Part shown: one piece after another, positions 47,178 to 56,710 of the stretch
Numbering within the stretch: position 1 is the first letter of the stretch
Layout: the number at the start of each line of letters is the position of its first letter
The notes under the pieces: model-generated
Databases searched by the model: none
What the model saw: only the letters and a program-made list of their open reading frames with translations
Told to the model about the DNA's origin: nothing
Made by a program: the position numbers and the translations under genes
Source: CAYFPO01 sp964345035
Lineage (GTDB): Bacteria > Fidelibacterota > Marinisomatia > SCGC-AAA003-L08 > GCA-002704045
Reading direction: 5' to 3'
Length of the DNA: 64,000 nucleotides
Assembly (NCBI GenBank): GCA_964345035.1
Contig: CAYFPO010000004.1
Location: forward strand, 1-64,000

Positions 47178-48392
47178 ATGGAACGTTACATTTATTATTT
47201 GCGCTGGTTCATCATACTTGCATTTCTAACAAGCATTCACACCGAAAATCTTTCTGTATTGGGATATTTTGATCTTGTTTATAAGGATGTATTAGAACGG
47301 GAATATCCAAATGGTTACAAAGAAGATTTACCAGGATCGTTCAATTTATTACGATCACACTTAATCATTAATTCCAGAATTTCACCACAATGGAAGAGCT
47401 ATTCCAATTTACGATTTATGCAGAATGCATCTTTATCATCTGATAATCATAATGATGCCGGAAGAATAGAATTGCTGGAAGCATGGGTTGAGTATAATCA
47501 TTCAGAATTACTAAATATCAAAGCAGGTAAGTTTTTAGCACCTTTTGGTTATTTCAACGAGAGGAAATTCCAATCACCCGTATTTAATTCTGTAGTATTA
47601 CCAGCAATGTATGAGGAAGAATTCTATATTCATAAATCTGCCGGTACAATTATTCCACCTTCACAGAATTTTCAAATATTTGGTAATTGTACCATTTTTG
47701 ATCAAAAAATATCCTATAATATTTATGTAGGAAATGGCAGCTCTTTAGATGAACATGGTCTGGATTTAAATGATAATAAAAGCATTGGCAGCAGGATTCA
47801 GATATCTCCAAATATTTTCAATTCAACATATGGTGTATCCTATCATCAAGAAAATGGAACATTTGAATTTCAACCAGATATTGACATCGATTCCATGTGG
47901 ACATTGAGCGATGCTACCCCTATGGGTACGGATATGCCACCCGGTGATGTGAAACCAATATTAATTGATGGACTTCAACAAGAAAACAGGTCAACTATTG
48001 GTGTTGATGGTAAAATGAATTTTTATGATTTTGAATTGAGAACAGAATTTATTATTACAAGGATTTCTGATTTAGATTTAAAAGAAGGAAATTTGGATGA
48101 TTATGATGACAGTGATTTTAGTAAGACTTTTTATTATTTTCATACTAATTACAAACTGACTGACAAAATCACACCTTTTGCAGAAGTGAATTTTTATGAA
48201 GATCCGAGACATTTTGTATTCAGAAATCAACTTACTCGATATACATTTGGAGTTTCATATAGACCAATTATGAATATATTGATTAAGTCAGAAATTCATG
48301 ATCACCAATTCGGTACAGACTTCAATTCCTCACCCACGAATTTCAAAAGTTTTAAAATGTTCTGGTTGGGAATTTCTGTTTTCTATAATTAA
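47178..48392 (+). CDS. Outer-membrane porin, OprO/OprP-like
   Basis: 404 residues. Signal peptide, then alternating beta-strands, with LEAWVEYNHSELLNIKAGKF and LAPFGYFNERKFQSP, a frequent pattern in anion-type porins, and a C-terminal strand ending in an aromatic residue (WLGISVFYN). GGAGG precedes the ATG. It is followed by a PstS-like protein and a sensor kinase, so phosphate or a related anion is the likely solute. Confidence 0.75.
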   Translation: MERYIYYLRWFIILAFLTSIHTENLSVLGYFDLVYKDVLEREYPNGYKEDLPGSFNLLRSHLIINSRISPQWKSYSNLRFMQNASLSSDNHNDAGRIELLEAWVEYNHSELLNIKAGKFLAPFGYFNERKFQSPVFNSVVLPAMYEEEFYIHKSAGTIIPPSQNFQIFGNCTIFDQKISYNIYVGNGSSLDEHGLDLNDNKSIGSRIQISPNIFNSTYGVSYHQENGTFEFQPDIDIDSMWTLSDATPMGTDMPPGDVKPILIDGLQQENRSTIGVDGKMNFYDFELRTEFIITRISDLDLKEGNLDDYDDSDFSKTFYYFHTNYKLTDKITPFAEVNFYEDPRHFVFRNQLTRYTFGVSYRPIMNILIKSEIHDHQFGTDFNSSPTNFKSFKMFWLGISVFYN

Positions 48393-48405
48393 GAGGAAAT
48401 TAAAA

Positions 48406-48885
48406 ATGAAACGATTAATAAAATTACTAACAATCCCTATAATTTTATTCATTAATGAAATTTATGGACAAGTATTTGTTGTTGTAAACTCCCAAAACCC
48501 AATTAACAATATCACAATATCTCAACTGAAAGAATATTATCTTGGTGAAAAAGAATATTGGGATGTAGATGGATTTGAAAATAGTACTATTACACTGACG
48601 GATTACACTACAGATAATGAATTGACACAAAAATTCTATAAAACAATACTCGGAATTTCACAAAGTACACTTCGGTTAGTCTGGATGGGTAAAATGTTGA
48701 ATGGTGAGATTCGAAATTTTCCAATAAATAAGTCAAATCAATTAGAAATTATTAAGGTAATATCACAAAATCCTTATGCGATTGGTTTTATTTCAGATAA
48801 ATCAATAATTAATAAAAATAGACAAGTTAAACAATTGGATATAGAGAATTTTTCTTATAAAGATAAATCCTACCCTTTACAATAA
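48406..48885 (+). CDS. PstS-like periplasmic binding domain protein (short)
   Basis: 159 residues with signal peptide. The pattern VVVNSQNPINNITISQLKEYYLGEKEYW and ITLTDYTTDNELTQKFYKTI resembles PstS-type phosphate-binding domains (PBP-like) but is half of normal PstS length. ATG 48406 has GAGGAAA upstream. Lying just before the hybrid sensor kinase, it may report a ligand to that kinase. Confidence 0.8.
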   Translation: MKRLIKLLTIPIILFINEIYGQVFVVVNSQNPINNITISQLKEYYLGEKEYWDVDGFENSTITLTDYTTDNELTQKFYKTILGISQSTLRLVWMGKMLNGEIRNFPINKSNQLEIIKVISQNPYAIGFISDKSIINKNRQVKQLDIENFSYKDKSYPLQ

Positions 48886-48894
48886 TAAATAATA

Positions 48895-51228
48895 TTGATT
48901 CCTTTTTTTAACAATTTACCCATAAATTGGAAGATTAATTCTTCCATTTTTATTATATTGATTATTATTTCAGCCTTTATTTATTACTATTATCCTCAAA
49001 GAGAAAAGGTAACAATAACCCAACAAATTTCAAAAAAAGCAAATGATAAAATTGAGATGTTAGCTGCCAGTATGTCTTATGCTATCTCTGAGAGCCAGTA
49101 TGAATTCGTTAATGAAATATTTAAATTAGTACGGAAGGATTCGAGTATTGTATTTCTTTCAGTTTTGAATGAATCTGGATCGATAATTAATTATCAATTA
49201 AATAAAGAAATTCAGTTAAATATACCAGATGTCAAACCGGGTACACAGGAAGAATCTGATGAAATTCTGTTTTTATCCAGATCTATTGACCTGGGAACTG
49301 ATTCTGGTAGCATAATGATTCTCGGGCAGTCACTTATTGAAAGGAACCTCTGGATAAGTAATACCAAATTAACTGGTTTAATATTTAGTATGAGTATATT
49401 GATAATTGGTTCATTGATTTCAATATTTTTGAGTAGACTTATTACAAAACCTCTGGGAAAATTGGTAGAAACTATCGAAGATGTGTCCTCCACTGGAAAT
49501 TACGGAACGAAATTATATTCTGACTCATCAGATGAAGTGGGGCATTTAATCAATACTTTTAATAAGATGTCACATAAAATTAAGATTAATAGTGAGGAAT
49601 TAATTAAATATCAGGAGCAATTAGAATCCCAAGTTAAAGAAAGGACTGCTCAATTTAAATTAGCACAAGTTGAAGCAGAAAATGCCAATAAAGCTAAATC
49701 AATATTTTTAGCAAATATGAGTCATGAGATTAGAACTCCAATGAATGGCGTCCTCGGAATGTCAAGTATATTGATGGACACTGAATTATCATTCACACAA
49801 AAAGATTATGTTCGTACAATTTCCAGATCAGGGGAATCTTTATTGTTGTTAATAAATGATATATTAGATTTTTCAAAAATTGAATCGGGTGAGTTAATTC
49901 TAGAAAATAATGAATTTAATTTAAGAAACCTGGTTGAACATGTATCTGTATTATTATCAGATTTATGCAACCAAAAAGAACTTGAGTTTTATACATTTAT
50001 TCCCGAAGATATTCCAGACTTTGTCGTAGGTGATTCCGGACGTGTACAGCAAATTTTGACAAATCTTATCGGTAACAGTATTAAATTCACAGAAAAAGGA
50101 GAAATCGGAGTTAGGCTAAATTTAATTAGTAAGTCCAATAAAACAACTGTAGTAAAATTTGATATAATAGATACTGGAATTGGAATTAAAAGTGAATCAA
50201 TGGATAAAATTTTTGATTCATTTATACAAGAAGATGAATCAACTGCTAAAAAATATGGAGGTACTGGACTTGGGCTTGCAATATCAAAAGAATTGATAGA
50301 ATTAATGGGTGGCTCAATTGAAGTAAAAAGTAAAATTGGTGAAGGTTCAACGTTCACATTAAAGATACCATTTAAAAATACAAAATTAAAAATGGTTAAG
50401 AAAAACATTGAAGATATTCAATTTAAAAACTATCAAATTTTAATTGTTGATGATAATCGAATTAGTCGTGAAATATTATTAAAATACACAGAAAAGTGGG
50501 GTTCAAAAACAAAATCATTCAATAATGGATTTTCATTACTTGAATACTTACAGGAAAAATTTAATTCTGACCAAAGATATTTAGTTATCACCGATATGAT
50601 GATGCCTGAAATTGATGGATATGAATTGGGAAAAACAATAAAAAACAAATATGGATTGGAAAATTTCAATATAATATTACTTACATCTTTCGGGACTCCT
50701 CCCAGCGCTGAAGAGATGAATAATTGTGGATTTTCTGGATTTATTTCAAAGCCAATTAGACAATCACAATTATATGATGAATTAGTGAGGGTTACCACAG
50801 AGATACCAGTAGAAGAATCATCAGTTTCAATGGAAAAATTTAATTTAAAGAAATCTGGTAAAATACTTGTAGCAGAAGATAACAAGACTAATCAAAAGGT
50901 GATTGAACTTATGTTGAAAAAATTAGGATATTCTACCGAAATTGTTGATAATGGTCAAGATGCAGTGAATATGATTTTGAAGAAAAACTTTAATATTGTA
51001 TTAATGGATTGTCAAATGCCGGTCATGGATGGCTATGATGCAACACGGAAAATCAGATTGTCAGAAAATAAAGATAACCATATACCCATTATTGCATTAA
51101 CAGCTAATGCTTTAAAAGGAGATGAAGAAAAATGTCTTGCAGCAGGGATGGATGATTATTTAGCGAAACCAATAAATTTAGAATTATTAAATGATAAAAT
51201 AGAGAAGTGGATAAATGTAAATGGCTGA
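48895..51228 (+). CDS. Hybrid sensor histidine kinase (HAMP-HisKA-HATPase-REC-REC)
   Basis: 777 residues, TTG start. Two membrane helices bracket a periplasmic sensor (~residues 35-155), then HAMP ([16 protein letters not shown]), coiled coil, HisKA with the phosphorylated His in [20 protein letters not shown] (~277), HATPase ([42 protein letters not shown]), and two receivers ([12 protein letters not shown] and [12 protein letters not shown] with [11 protein letters not shown]). A phosphorelay kinase of the BarA type. It overlaps the Hpt gene by eight bases. Confidence 0.95.
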   Translation: MIPFFNNLPINWKINSSIFIILIIISAFIYYYYPQREKVTITQQISKKANDKIEMLAASMSYAISESQYEFVNEIFKLVRKDSSIVFLSVLNESGSIINYQLNKEIQLNIPDVKPGTQEESDEILFLSRSIDLGTDSGSIMILGQSLIERNLWISNTKLTGLIFSMSILIIGSLISIFLSRLITKPLGKLVETIEDVSSTGNYGTKLYSDSSDEVGHLINTFNKMSHKIKINSEELIKYQEQLESQVKERTAQFKLAQVEAENANKAKSIFLANMSHEIRTPMNGVLGMSSILMDTELSFTQKDYVRTISRSGESLLLLINDILDFSKIESGELILENNEFNLRNLVEHVSVLLSDLCNQKELEFYTFIPEDIPDFVVGDSGRVQQILTNLIGNSIKFTEKGEIGVRLNLISKSNKTTVVKFDIIDTGIGIKSESMDKIFDSFIQEDESTAKKYGGTGLGLAISKELIELMGGSIEVKSKIGEGSTFTLKIPFKNTKLKMVKKNIEDIQFKNYQILIVDDNRISREILLKYTEKWGSKTKSFNNGFSLLEYLQEKFNSDQRYLVITDMMMPEIDGYELGKTIKNKYGLENFNIILLTSFGTPPSAEEMNNCGFSGFISKPIRQSQLYDELVRVTTEIPVEESSVSMEKFNLKKSGKILVAEDNKTNQKVIELMLKKLGYSTEIVDNGQDAVNMILKKNFNIVLMDCQMPVMDGYDATRKIRLSENKDNHIPIIALTANALKGDEEKCLAAGMDDYLAKPINLELLNDKIEKWINVNG

Positions 51229-51553
51229 ATTTGTTAATTATAATACACTTGAATCGTTTACAAAACTAATGGGAGATATGACAGGAGAAATTATTAATGA
51301 ATTTATTAATGATAATAAAAAACAGATTAAAAAATTAAAATTTAATTTAAAATCATTTAATAGTGAAGATGTATTATTCATTGCTCATTCTTTAAAGGGG
51401 AGTTGTGCAATGTTTGGAGCCGAAAAGTTAGTGGACAATTGTATAAAACTTGAAAATTCGATAAAAATAAATGATATTTCTACAGCAAAAATATTAATAA
51501 AAAAAGTATGTATCGATACCGAAAAGGTAAATGAGGTTTTAATTAATTATTAA
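51221..51553 (+). CDS. Hpt phosphotransfer protein
   Basis: 110 residues, four-helix Hpt fold with the phosphorylated His in [20 protein letters not shown]. It carries phosphate from the second receiver of the kinase to a response regulator, most likely the HD-GYP protein that starts three bases after it. Confidence 0.92.
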   Translation: MAEFVNYNTLESFTKLMGDMTGEIINEFINDNKKQIKKLKFNLKSFNSEDVLFIAHSLKGSCAMFGAEKLVDNCIKLENSIKINDISTAKILIKKVCIDTEKVNEVLINY

Positions 51554-51556
51554 TAT

Positions 51557-52624
51557 ATGAAAGATATACTTACATCTACACCATATCCTAAAGCTAAACT
51601 ACTTGTTGTTGATGATCAATTAGTTAATTTAAAATTTATTGAAGGTATTGTTGGCAAAGCAGGTTATTCAGAAATTACAATGTTATCAGATGAATTAAAA
51701 TGTATTGACACTTATGTTGATATACAACCGCATTTATTGTTATTGGATATGAATATGCCAAAAAAACATGGATTAGATATTCTTGCTGAAATTAATAAAA
51801 TAGAATCATCACCATTTATACCTGTGTTAGTACTTACAGCTGAAACTGATAAAAATTTAATGCATAAAGCCTATAATTTAGGTGCACAAGATTATTTGTT
51901 AAAGCCCATTGATCAAATAGAACTCTTAATTCGAATTCGGAATCTACTGGAAATACGATACCACCATAATTATCTTCAAGATAAGAATAAAGTTTTAAAA
52001 GATATGGTTACAGAAAGGACACATGAACTAAAGGAAACTCGTCTTGACATTATTCACAGATTGGGTAAAGTTGCTGAATATAGAGACAAAGAAACAGGTA
52101 ATCATATTATTAGAATGAGTAGATATTCTGCAATTCTTGCACGAGAATACGGTCTATCTGAAGAACATTGTGATCTAATTTTACAGGCAAGTCCAATGCA
52201 TGATATTGGTAAAGTAGGTATTCCGGATAAGGTATTATTAAAGGATAGTGAATTTAATGATGATGAATGGGAAATAATGAAAAGCCACACTGTGATTGGT
52301 GCGGAAATTTTATCTAATGGAAAATCTAAATTATTACAATTAGCTGAGTCTATGGCTTTAAATCACCAGGAAAGATGGAATGGGAGTGGTTATCCAAATG
52401 GCTTAAAGGGTGAAGATATACCAATTGAAGCGAGAATCATTTCCATTTGTGATGTGTTTGATGCCTTGACATCAAAGCGACCATATAAAGATCCCTGGCC
52501 TCTTGATAAAACAGTTAAATATATTGAGGATAAGGGAGGGTCTCAATTTGACCCAAATCTTACTAAGTTAATAAAAACTGTTTTACCAAAATTTCTTGAA
52601 GTTAGAGGAAATTATAATGATTGA
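51557..52624 (+). CDS. Response regulator with HD-GYP phosphodiesterase domain
   Basis: 355 residues. Receiver domain (LLVVDDQLVNLKFIEGIVGK, phosphorylated Asp in LLLLDMNMPKKHG), linker helix, then an HD-GYP domain: MHDIGKVGIPDKVLLK (HD), HERWNGSGYPNGLKGE-type region (HQERWNGSGYPNGLKG) and CDVFDALTSKRPYK. It degrades cyclic di-GMP. The motif reads G-S-G-Y-P. Output of the kinase-Hpt relay. Confidence 0.95.
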   Translation: MKDILTSTPYPKAKLLVVDDQLVNLKFIEGIVGKAGYSEITMLSDELKCIDTYVDIQPHLLLLDMNMPKKHGLDILAEINKIESSPFIPVLVLTAETDKNLMHKAYNLGAQDYLLKPIDQIELLIRIRNLLEIRYHHNYLQDKNKVLKDMVTERTHELKETRLDIIHRLGKVAEYRDKETGNHIIRMSRYSAILAREYGLSEEHCDLILQASPMHDIGKVGIPDKVLLKDSEFNDDEWEIMKSHTVIGAEILSNGKSKLLQLAESMALNHQERWNGSGYPNGLKGEDIPIEARIISICDVFDALTSKRPYKDPWPLDKTVKYIEDKGGSQFDPNLTKLIKTVLPKFLEVRGNYND

Positions 52625-52765
52625 AATTGAACATTAAAATTGAAATAAAAAAATATGAATATCAATTTTGATATTATTTTAAAGTTATTATTCATTTAAT
52701 ATTTGCATCATATAATTTTAGTGTTCATAATTTTTACTCCCTAATAATTTTACATCTCTTTCAAA

Positions 52766-53866
52766 TTGTTCAACAAAAAATTTCAATCTATACTTAAGAC
52801 AATTGGTGTTGTTATTTCCCTCTATCTGTTTTTGGTAGGGATAAAAGGACTTTCTTCCGGGATAAAACATTTGGGCGGTGACTTTGCAAAAGAAATAATG
52901 ACAACTACCAATGACCCGTTTGTTGCATTATTTATCGGAATATTAGCAACCACACTATTTCAAAGTTCATCAACGACTACTTCCATAATAGTTGGCATGG
53001 TAAGCGGGGGAGCTGTCAGTTTAAGTGGTGCCATCTCGATGATCATGGGAGCAAACATTGGCACTACAGTTACCAATACTATTGTATCCATCGGTCATAT
53101 ACGAAGAGGAAACGAATTCAAACGGGCATTTTCTGCATCTACTGTTCATGATTTTTTTAATATATTAGCTGTTATAATTCTATTTCCATTAGAAATTACA
53201 TTTGGGTTTATTGAGAAAACTGCTACAGGATTAGGCACTTTATTATTTGGTACCATTAGCACAGAAGAAGTATTTAAAAGTCCAATTAAAACTGCAATTA
53301 AATGGGGAGCAAAGCAGGTTGAGAGTATCAGCTTTGATAATAATGGTGTGTTTATTTTCCTAAGTGTATTGCTTACATTTGCAATGTTGTACAGTATTGT
53401 AAAACTGCTCAGAAGCCTAGTGCTGGATAATATCAAACAATATTTTGATCAGTATATTTTTAAAACTGCCCTGAGAGCCATTATTTTTGGTATAGTACTG
53501 ACAATAATGGTACAGAGTTCATCCATTACCACTTCAACAATTATTCCTCTTGCAGGTGCGGGAGTTGTGACTTTAAGACAGTTATATCCATTTACCATCG
53601 GAGCAAATATAGGCACAACTGTAACAGCACTGCTTGCATCACTCACATTAAATGTTACTGCAATGGTTGCTGCCTTTGCACATTTATTATTTAATATTTT
53701 TGGAATTATTATTATTTATCTGAATCCTCTAATCAAAAATATACCAATAAAATTGGCAGAATGGATGTCAGAATTGTCACTCAGGAATAAATATATTCCT
53801 GTTATTTATTTGATAACTTTTTTCTTTGTATTACCATTCTTAATCATATATATTGGGAGACACTAA
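52766..53866 (+). CDS. Na+/phosphate symporter family protein (NptA/Na-Pi cotransporter)
   Basis: 366 residues, TTG start. Two inverted repeats carry QSSSTTTSIIVGMVSGG and VQSSSITTSTIIPLAGAG, each followed by GANIGTTVT, the SLC34-type signature. It moves phosphate into the cell with sodium. The next gene is a PhoU protein overlapping by one base. A 141-base AT-rich gap with no SD separates it from the HD-GYP gene. Confidence 0.95.
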   Translation: MFNKKFQSILKTIGVVISLYLFLVGIKGLSSGIKHLGGDFAKEIMTTTNDPFVALFIGILATTLFQSSSTTTSIIVGMVSGGAVSLSGAISMIMGANIGTTVTNTIVSIGHIRRGNEFKRAFSASTVHDFFNILAVIILFPLEITFGFIEKTATGLGTLLFGTISTEEVFKSPIKTAIKWGAKQVESISFDNNGVFIFLSVLLTFAMLYSIVKLLRSLVLDNIKQYFDQYIFKTALRAIIFGIVLTIMVQSSSITTSTIIPLAGAGVVTLRQLYPFTIGANIGTTVTALLASLTLNVTAMVAAFAHLLFNIFGIIIIYLNPLIKNIPIKLAEWMSELSLRNKYIPVIYLITFFFVLPFLIIYIGRH

Positions 53867-54531
53867 TGTTTAAACAAATTTTCGAGATATTTAAATCTGA
53901 CAGTCTGTATGAACAGGCATTAACAGAATGCCACGAAATGCTGGATATTGATCTTACCATGTTCAAGACATCCATAGAATCATTAAGAAAATCAGATAAT
54001 TCAAATATAGATATTGATATCTATGCTATGGACAAAAAAATCAATGAATTTGAAAGAGATGTCCGTAGAAAAGTAATGACCCATCTGGCAGTTGGAGGTA
54101 AGGAAGATATTGGCTCAGGGTTGGTATTGGTGAGTGTGGTAATTGACATTGAAAGAATAGGGGATTACACAAAAAATATTTATGATCTTGCCGTAAATCA
54201 CACAAAAAAACTTGATGGTGGCAGCTTTGAGGGCAGACTTGCCGAAATTGAAAAAATATCTTTCAGCCTGTTTGAAGATTCAATAGATGCATTTAAAACT
54301 CAAAATATTGAAAAAGCACGAGGGTTAATGGGTTTATACAAGAAACATATTTCCTCACAGTGTGATGAAATTACGAATGAAATTATTTCCGGAAAAGTCG
54401 GTGACATTGAAATTGGTCGTGCCGCATCCATTGCATTGTATGCCAGATATTTGAAACGGGTGGCTGCTCACTCCAGAAACCTCATTTCCAGCATTGTGAA
54501 TCCTTTTGAACGGATTGGATATCCGGAATAG
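53866..54531 (+). CDS. PhoU-domain protein
   Basis: 221 residues, all-helical, with the PhoU pattern DVRRKVMTHLAVGGKEDIGS and VVIDIERIGDYTKNIYDLAV (metal-binding Asp/Glu face). It modulates phosphate transport; here linked to the Na/Pi transporter by a TAATG overlap. Confidence 0.92.
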   Translation: MFKQIFEIFKSDSLYEQALTECHEMLDIDLTMFKTSIESLRKSDNSNIDIDIYAMDKKINEFERDVRRKVMTHLAVGGKEDIGSGLVLVSVVIDIERIGDYTKNIYDLAVNHTKKLDGGSFEGRLAEIEKISFSLFEDSIDAFKTQNIEKARGLMGLYKKHISSQCDEITNEIISGKVGDIEIGRAASIALYARYLKRVAAHSRNLISSIVNPFERIGYPE

Positions 54532-54558
54532 AGCCTGACTCTTTTGAATCAGGCTCTA
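54529..54558. terminator. Hairpin terminator without T tract
   Basis: TAGAGCCTGA pairs with TCAGGCTCTA around a ten-base loop between convergent genes. There is no T run, so it may be a weak or factor-assisted terminator. Confidence 0.6.
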
Positions 54559-54566
54559 TCTAAGAA

Positions 54567-55583
54567 TTAATAATCTATAACTGTTTTAACTGCTAAGGCT
54601 AAATAATAGGATTTCATCTTGGATTCAATCTGTTCTGCATCATCACCTGCAGGTGTTAACCATGAACTTACAGTTGTATTTCCGGTAAAATTGACCTGAA
54701 AATTACCAAAATTTCTATTAATACCTATACCAAGATTTAAATAACCGCCATCAGAATTTTCTGCATATCCTGTATCTTCCCAATAATCTTTGAATTTGTG
54801 GGTAGCACTCAAAGTTAAATATGGTGAAAAATACTGAAGGGTTTTTTGATGATGGAGAAAAGCAAAACCATTGTAATTAAAGGTCTCTCCTGCTCGGTAT
54901 CCCCATTTACTGTTAATTATTGATTTATCCACCCGAAAAGTAGAGCCAAAAAAGAACAGGCCTTTTTTTCGATTGAAATACTGTAACTCCAGGATCGCTC
55001 TGTAGTTTCCGTCACTCAATGTAAAATGGGTATGTGGTTCAAGATTCTCACTCAATTCATAAGGATTAACCTTGAATGTATTATCGGATGGAATCAGTAT
55101 TCCTAACCCCAGGAAAATACGTTTTCCTGCTCCAATATCATCGTTATATAACAGGTACCTTGCTATTGCTGTTGTACCAACATAAGTTCCCATACTATCA
55201 ATTGTACTTTCATCACGGTGATGAATTGTAGCGCTATCACCATCCCAAGTCATCCATCGTGTTCCAAAAGTTGAGGTGATCTCCAGGTTCCAATAATCAG
55301 ATATGCCAAATATAGCATTCAAATTAATCAGATTAGTCTCCAGTGAGCCTAGATGTTCACCGTGCCAATTATTATCTGGTTCGGTTTCATGTCCCAAATC
55401 TTCATGCCACCACCCCAGCATTTGGTAATTGGTTGATACACCTAATGCAATTTGTCGAGACCACAGTCCCAACCCTGAATTTTCTCCGCCGACCGGCAGA
55501 GTTGGATTTGTTCAAAGTGGTCACTGCCCCCAAAGGGCAGCAGTTATTGTGGTTAACAATATGATATTTGTAATTAAACGCAT
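54567..55583 (-). CDS. Outer-membrane-like protein with two TGA codons read as selenocysteine (U-Pro-Leu-U)
   Basis: ATG 55583 with AGGAG upstream begins a signal peptide (MRLITNIILLTTITAALWGQ). The next codon is TGA (55523-55521), then Pro, Leu and a second TGA (55514-55512). The frame then stays open for 314 codons to TAA at 54567: TNPTLPVGGENSGLGLWSRQ, a beta-rich protein of outer-membrane barrel character (GRNFG-, YLALAVKTVIDY-type strands). Two Sec in a C-x-x-C-like place right after the signal peptide would give 338 residues with an exposed metal- or thiol-binding site. A SECIS-like hairpin follows. It is the last gene of an operon with an HMA protein and a Cys-rich protein, so heavy-metal binding is likely. 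A start only downstream of the TGAs (55472) would lack a signal peptide. Confidence 0.8.
55484..55514 (-). promoter_or_regulatory. Bacterial SECIS-like element
   Basis: On the minus strand CTCTGCC (55501-55495) pairs with GGCGGAG (55490-55484) around loop GGTC. The GG begins 18 nt after the second UGA (27 nt after the first), and a U that can wobble or bulge lies 14 nt after the second UGA. Loop sequence, bulge position and spacing match the element at 3706-3740 and the fdhF pattern closely. Confidence 0.75.
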
Positions 55584-55640
55584 AATTCTCCTAATTAATA
55601 TGTAGTTAAAAATAAGGTGAGAATAACCGGGAGAATTAAT

Positions 55641-56015
55641 TTAATTCAGTAGTGGCAGGATATTTTGAATTTCAGGAGGGAGGTGATGGAAATATTTATG
55701 AAATTTATTATTTAATGAAAATTGATTTAATGAAAAATAAGTATCAAATATTCCCTGAATTTTGATACCTTGATATTTGTTGGTTTCCACTTGATCTGCT
55801 GATTGTGTATGATTCTGATATAGTTTAGTATCATCGTGAAAACAATTACAGGTTTTTTCATTCTCAATGCAACAGCAACTGGTTTTTGTACTGCAGCATG
55901 ATATTTCATTGTTTGAGTTCAAAAGGTCCAATCCACTACACAAATTGCATGCAAATACTATATTTGCAGAGGTAGCTATGGAAATGGATAGTAAAATATG
56001 AATGAATAATTTCAA
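55641..56015 (-). CDS. Secreted Cys-rich metal-binding protein
   Basis: 124 residues, TTG start abutting the HMA gene stop. Signal region LFIHILLSISIATSANIVFAC, possibly a lipobox (VFAC). Nine Cys lie between residues ~23 and 60 (CNLC, CC, CCC, CNC) with adjacent His/Asp (FHDD). The C-terminal part is His/Asn rich. No known family recognised. The composition and its place between an HMA protein and a U-P-L-U protein suggest a metal-binding periplasmic or lipid-anchored carrier. Confidence 0.75.
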   Translation of the reverse strand: MKLFIHILLSISIATSANIVFACNLCSGLDLLNSNNEISCCSTKTSCCCIENEKTCNCFHDDTKLYQNHTQSADQVETNKYQGIKIQGIFDTYFSLNQFSLNNKFHKYFHHLPPEIQNILPLLN

Positions 56016-56360
56016 TTATTTAAAAAGTGACTTGAGTTTGTCAAGAAATGACTGATTTGAATTATCATCCTCAGATTTTTCAGAAATAGAAAATGGTGTT
56101 GTATTCAGTTGGGATTGGATTGTTTTAATGTTTGTTTTTGTAGAATCAAATTGAATGTATGCCTCTCCTTTTTCTAAATTTACATTAAATGTTTCGATTC
56201 CTTCACAGCTTTCCAATGCGGTGTTGACTTTATTCACACATCCTTGACAATTCATACCATTGATTGTAAATACTACAACAGTATTGGGCGCTGAATATAA
56301 TTCTGTGGTAATTAAAAATAACAATATGCTGATAGATATATATTTCTGATTAATATTCAT
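56016..56360 (-). CDS. Exported HMA-domain protein (MerP-like)
   Basis: 114 residues. Signal peptide, then one heavy-metal-associated domain with the GMNCQGCVNKV motif (Cys38 and Cys41) and the expected beta-alpha-beta pattern (VVVFTING, GEAYIQFDSTKTNIKTIQ), followed by a short acidic-basic tail. Periplasmic Cu, Hg or similar metal carrier. First gene of the operon. Confidence 0.92.
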   Translation of the reverse strand: MNINQKYISISILLFLITTELYSAPNTVVVFTINGMNCQGCVNKVNTALESCEGIETFNVNLEKGEAYIQFDSTKTNIKTIQSQLNTTPFSISEKSEDDNSNQSFLDKLKSLFK

Positions 56361-56710
56361 TTAATTTATTACAGATAATTTAATCTAATTCTCATATTTA
56401 TGCACCATAAATTCAACCTATTTTAGCAAATGATCAAATATGAGAATAGTTCCTGTTAATAATAATCAACTGGAGATTTAATTATAAATTTATATTTTAC
56501 TTTTAATCTAAGAAACTTTGAATATGTGATGGTGCCCACAAAATTAGAAAATCAAATTTTCATGTTGTAATAATTTAAATACCATATTAATTTACCAACT
56601 GTGCGGATTAATACTATTTCAGTCGAAAGGAGTGGCTGGAGATAGAAATTTAAAGTTTATTCCACTATTTTATTTATTATAATTACTTTTGAGGAGGAGG
56701 ATATCTATTA
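56361..56710. other. Intergenic region between metal operon and giant gene
   Basis: 350 bases, very AT-rich, holding divergent promoters that I cannot place with confidence, plus the inverted repeat at 56388-56447. A GAGGAGGAGG ribosome binding site lies near 56690-56700 for the giant gene. Confidence 0.6.
56388..56447. promoter_or_regulatory. 12-bp inverted repeat in the metal operon upstream region
   Basis: ATTCTCATATTT (56388-56399) and its exact complement AAATATGAGAAT (56436-56447), 36 bases apart, lie 27 bases upstream of the HMA gene start. It may bind a metal-responsive regulator as two half-sites or form a 5' leader hairpin. Confidence 0.5.
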
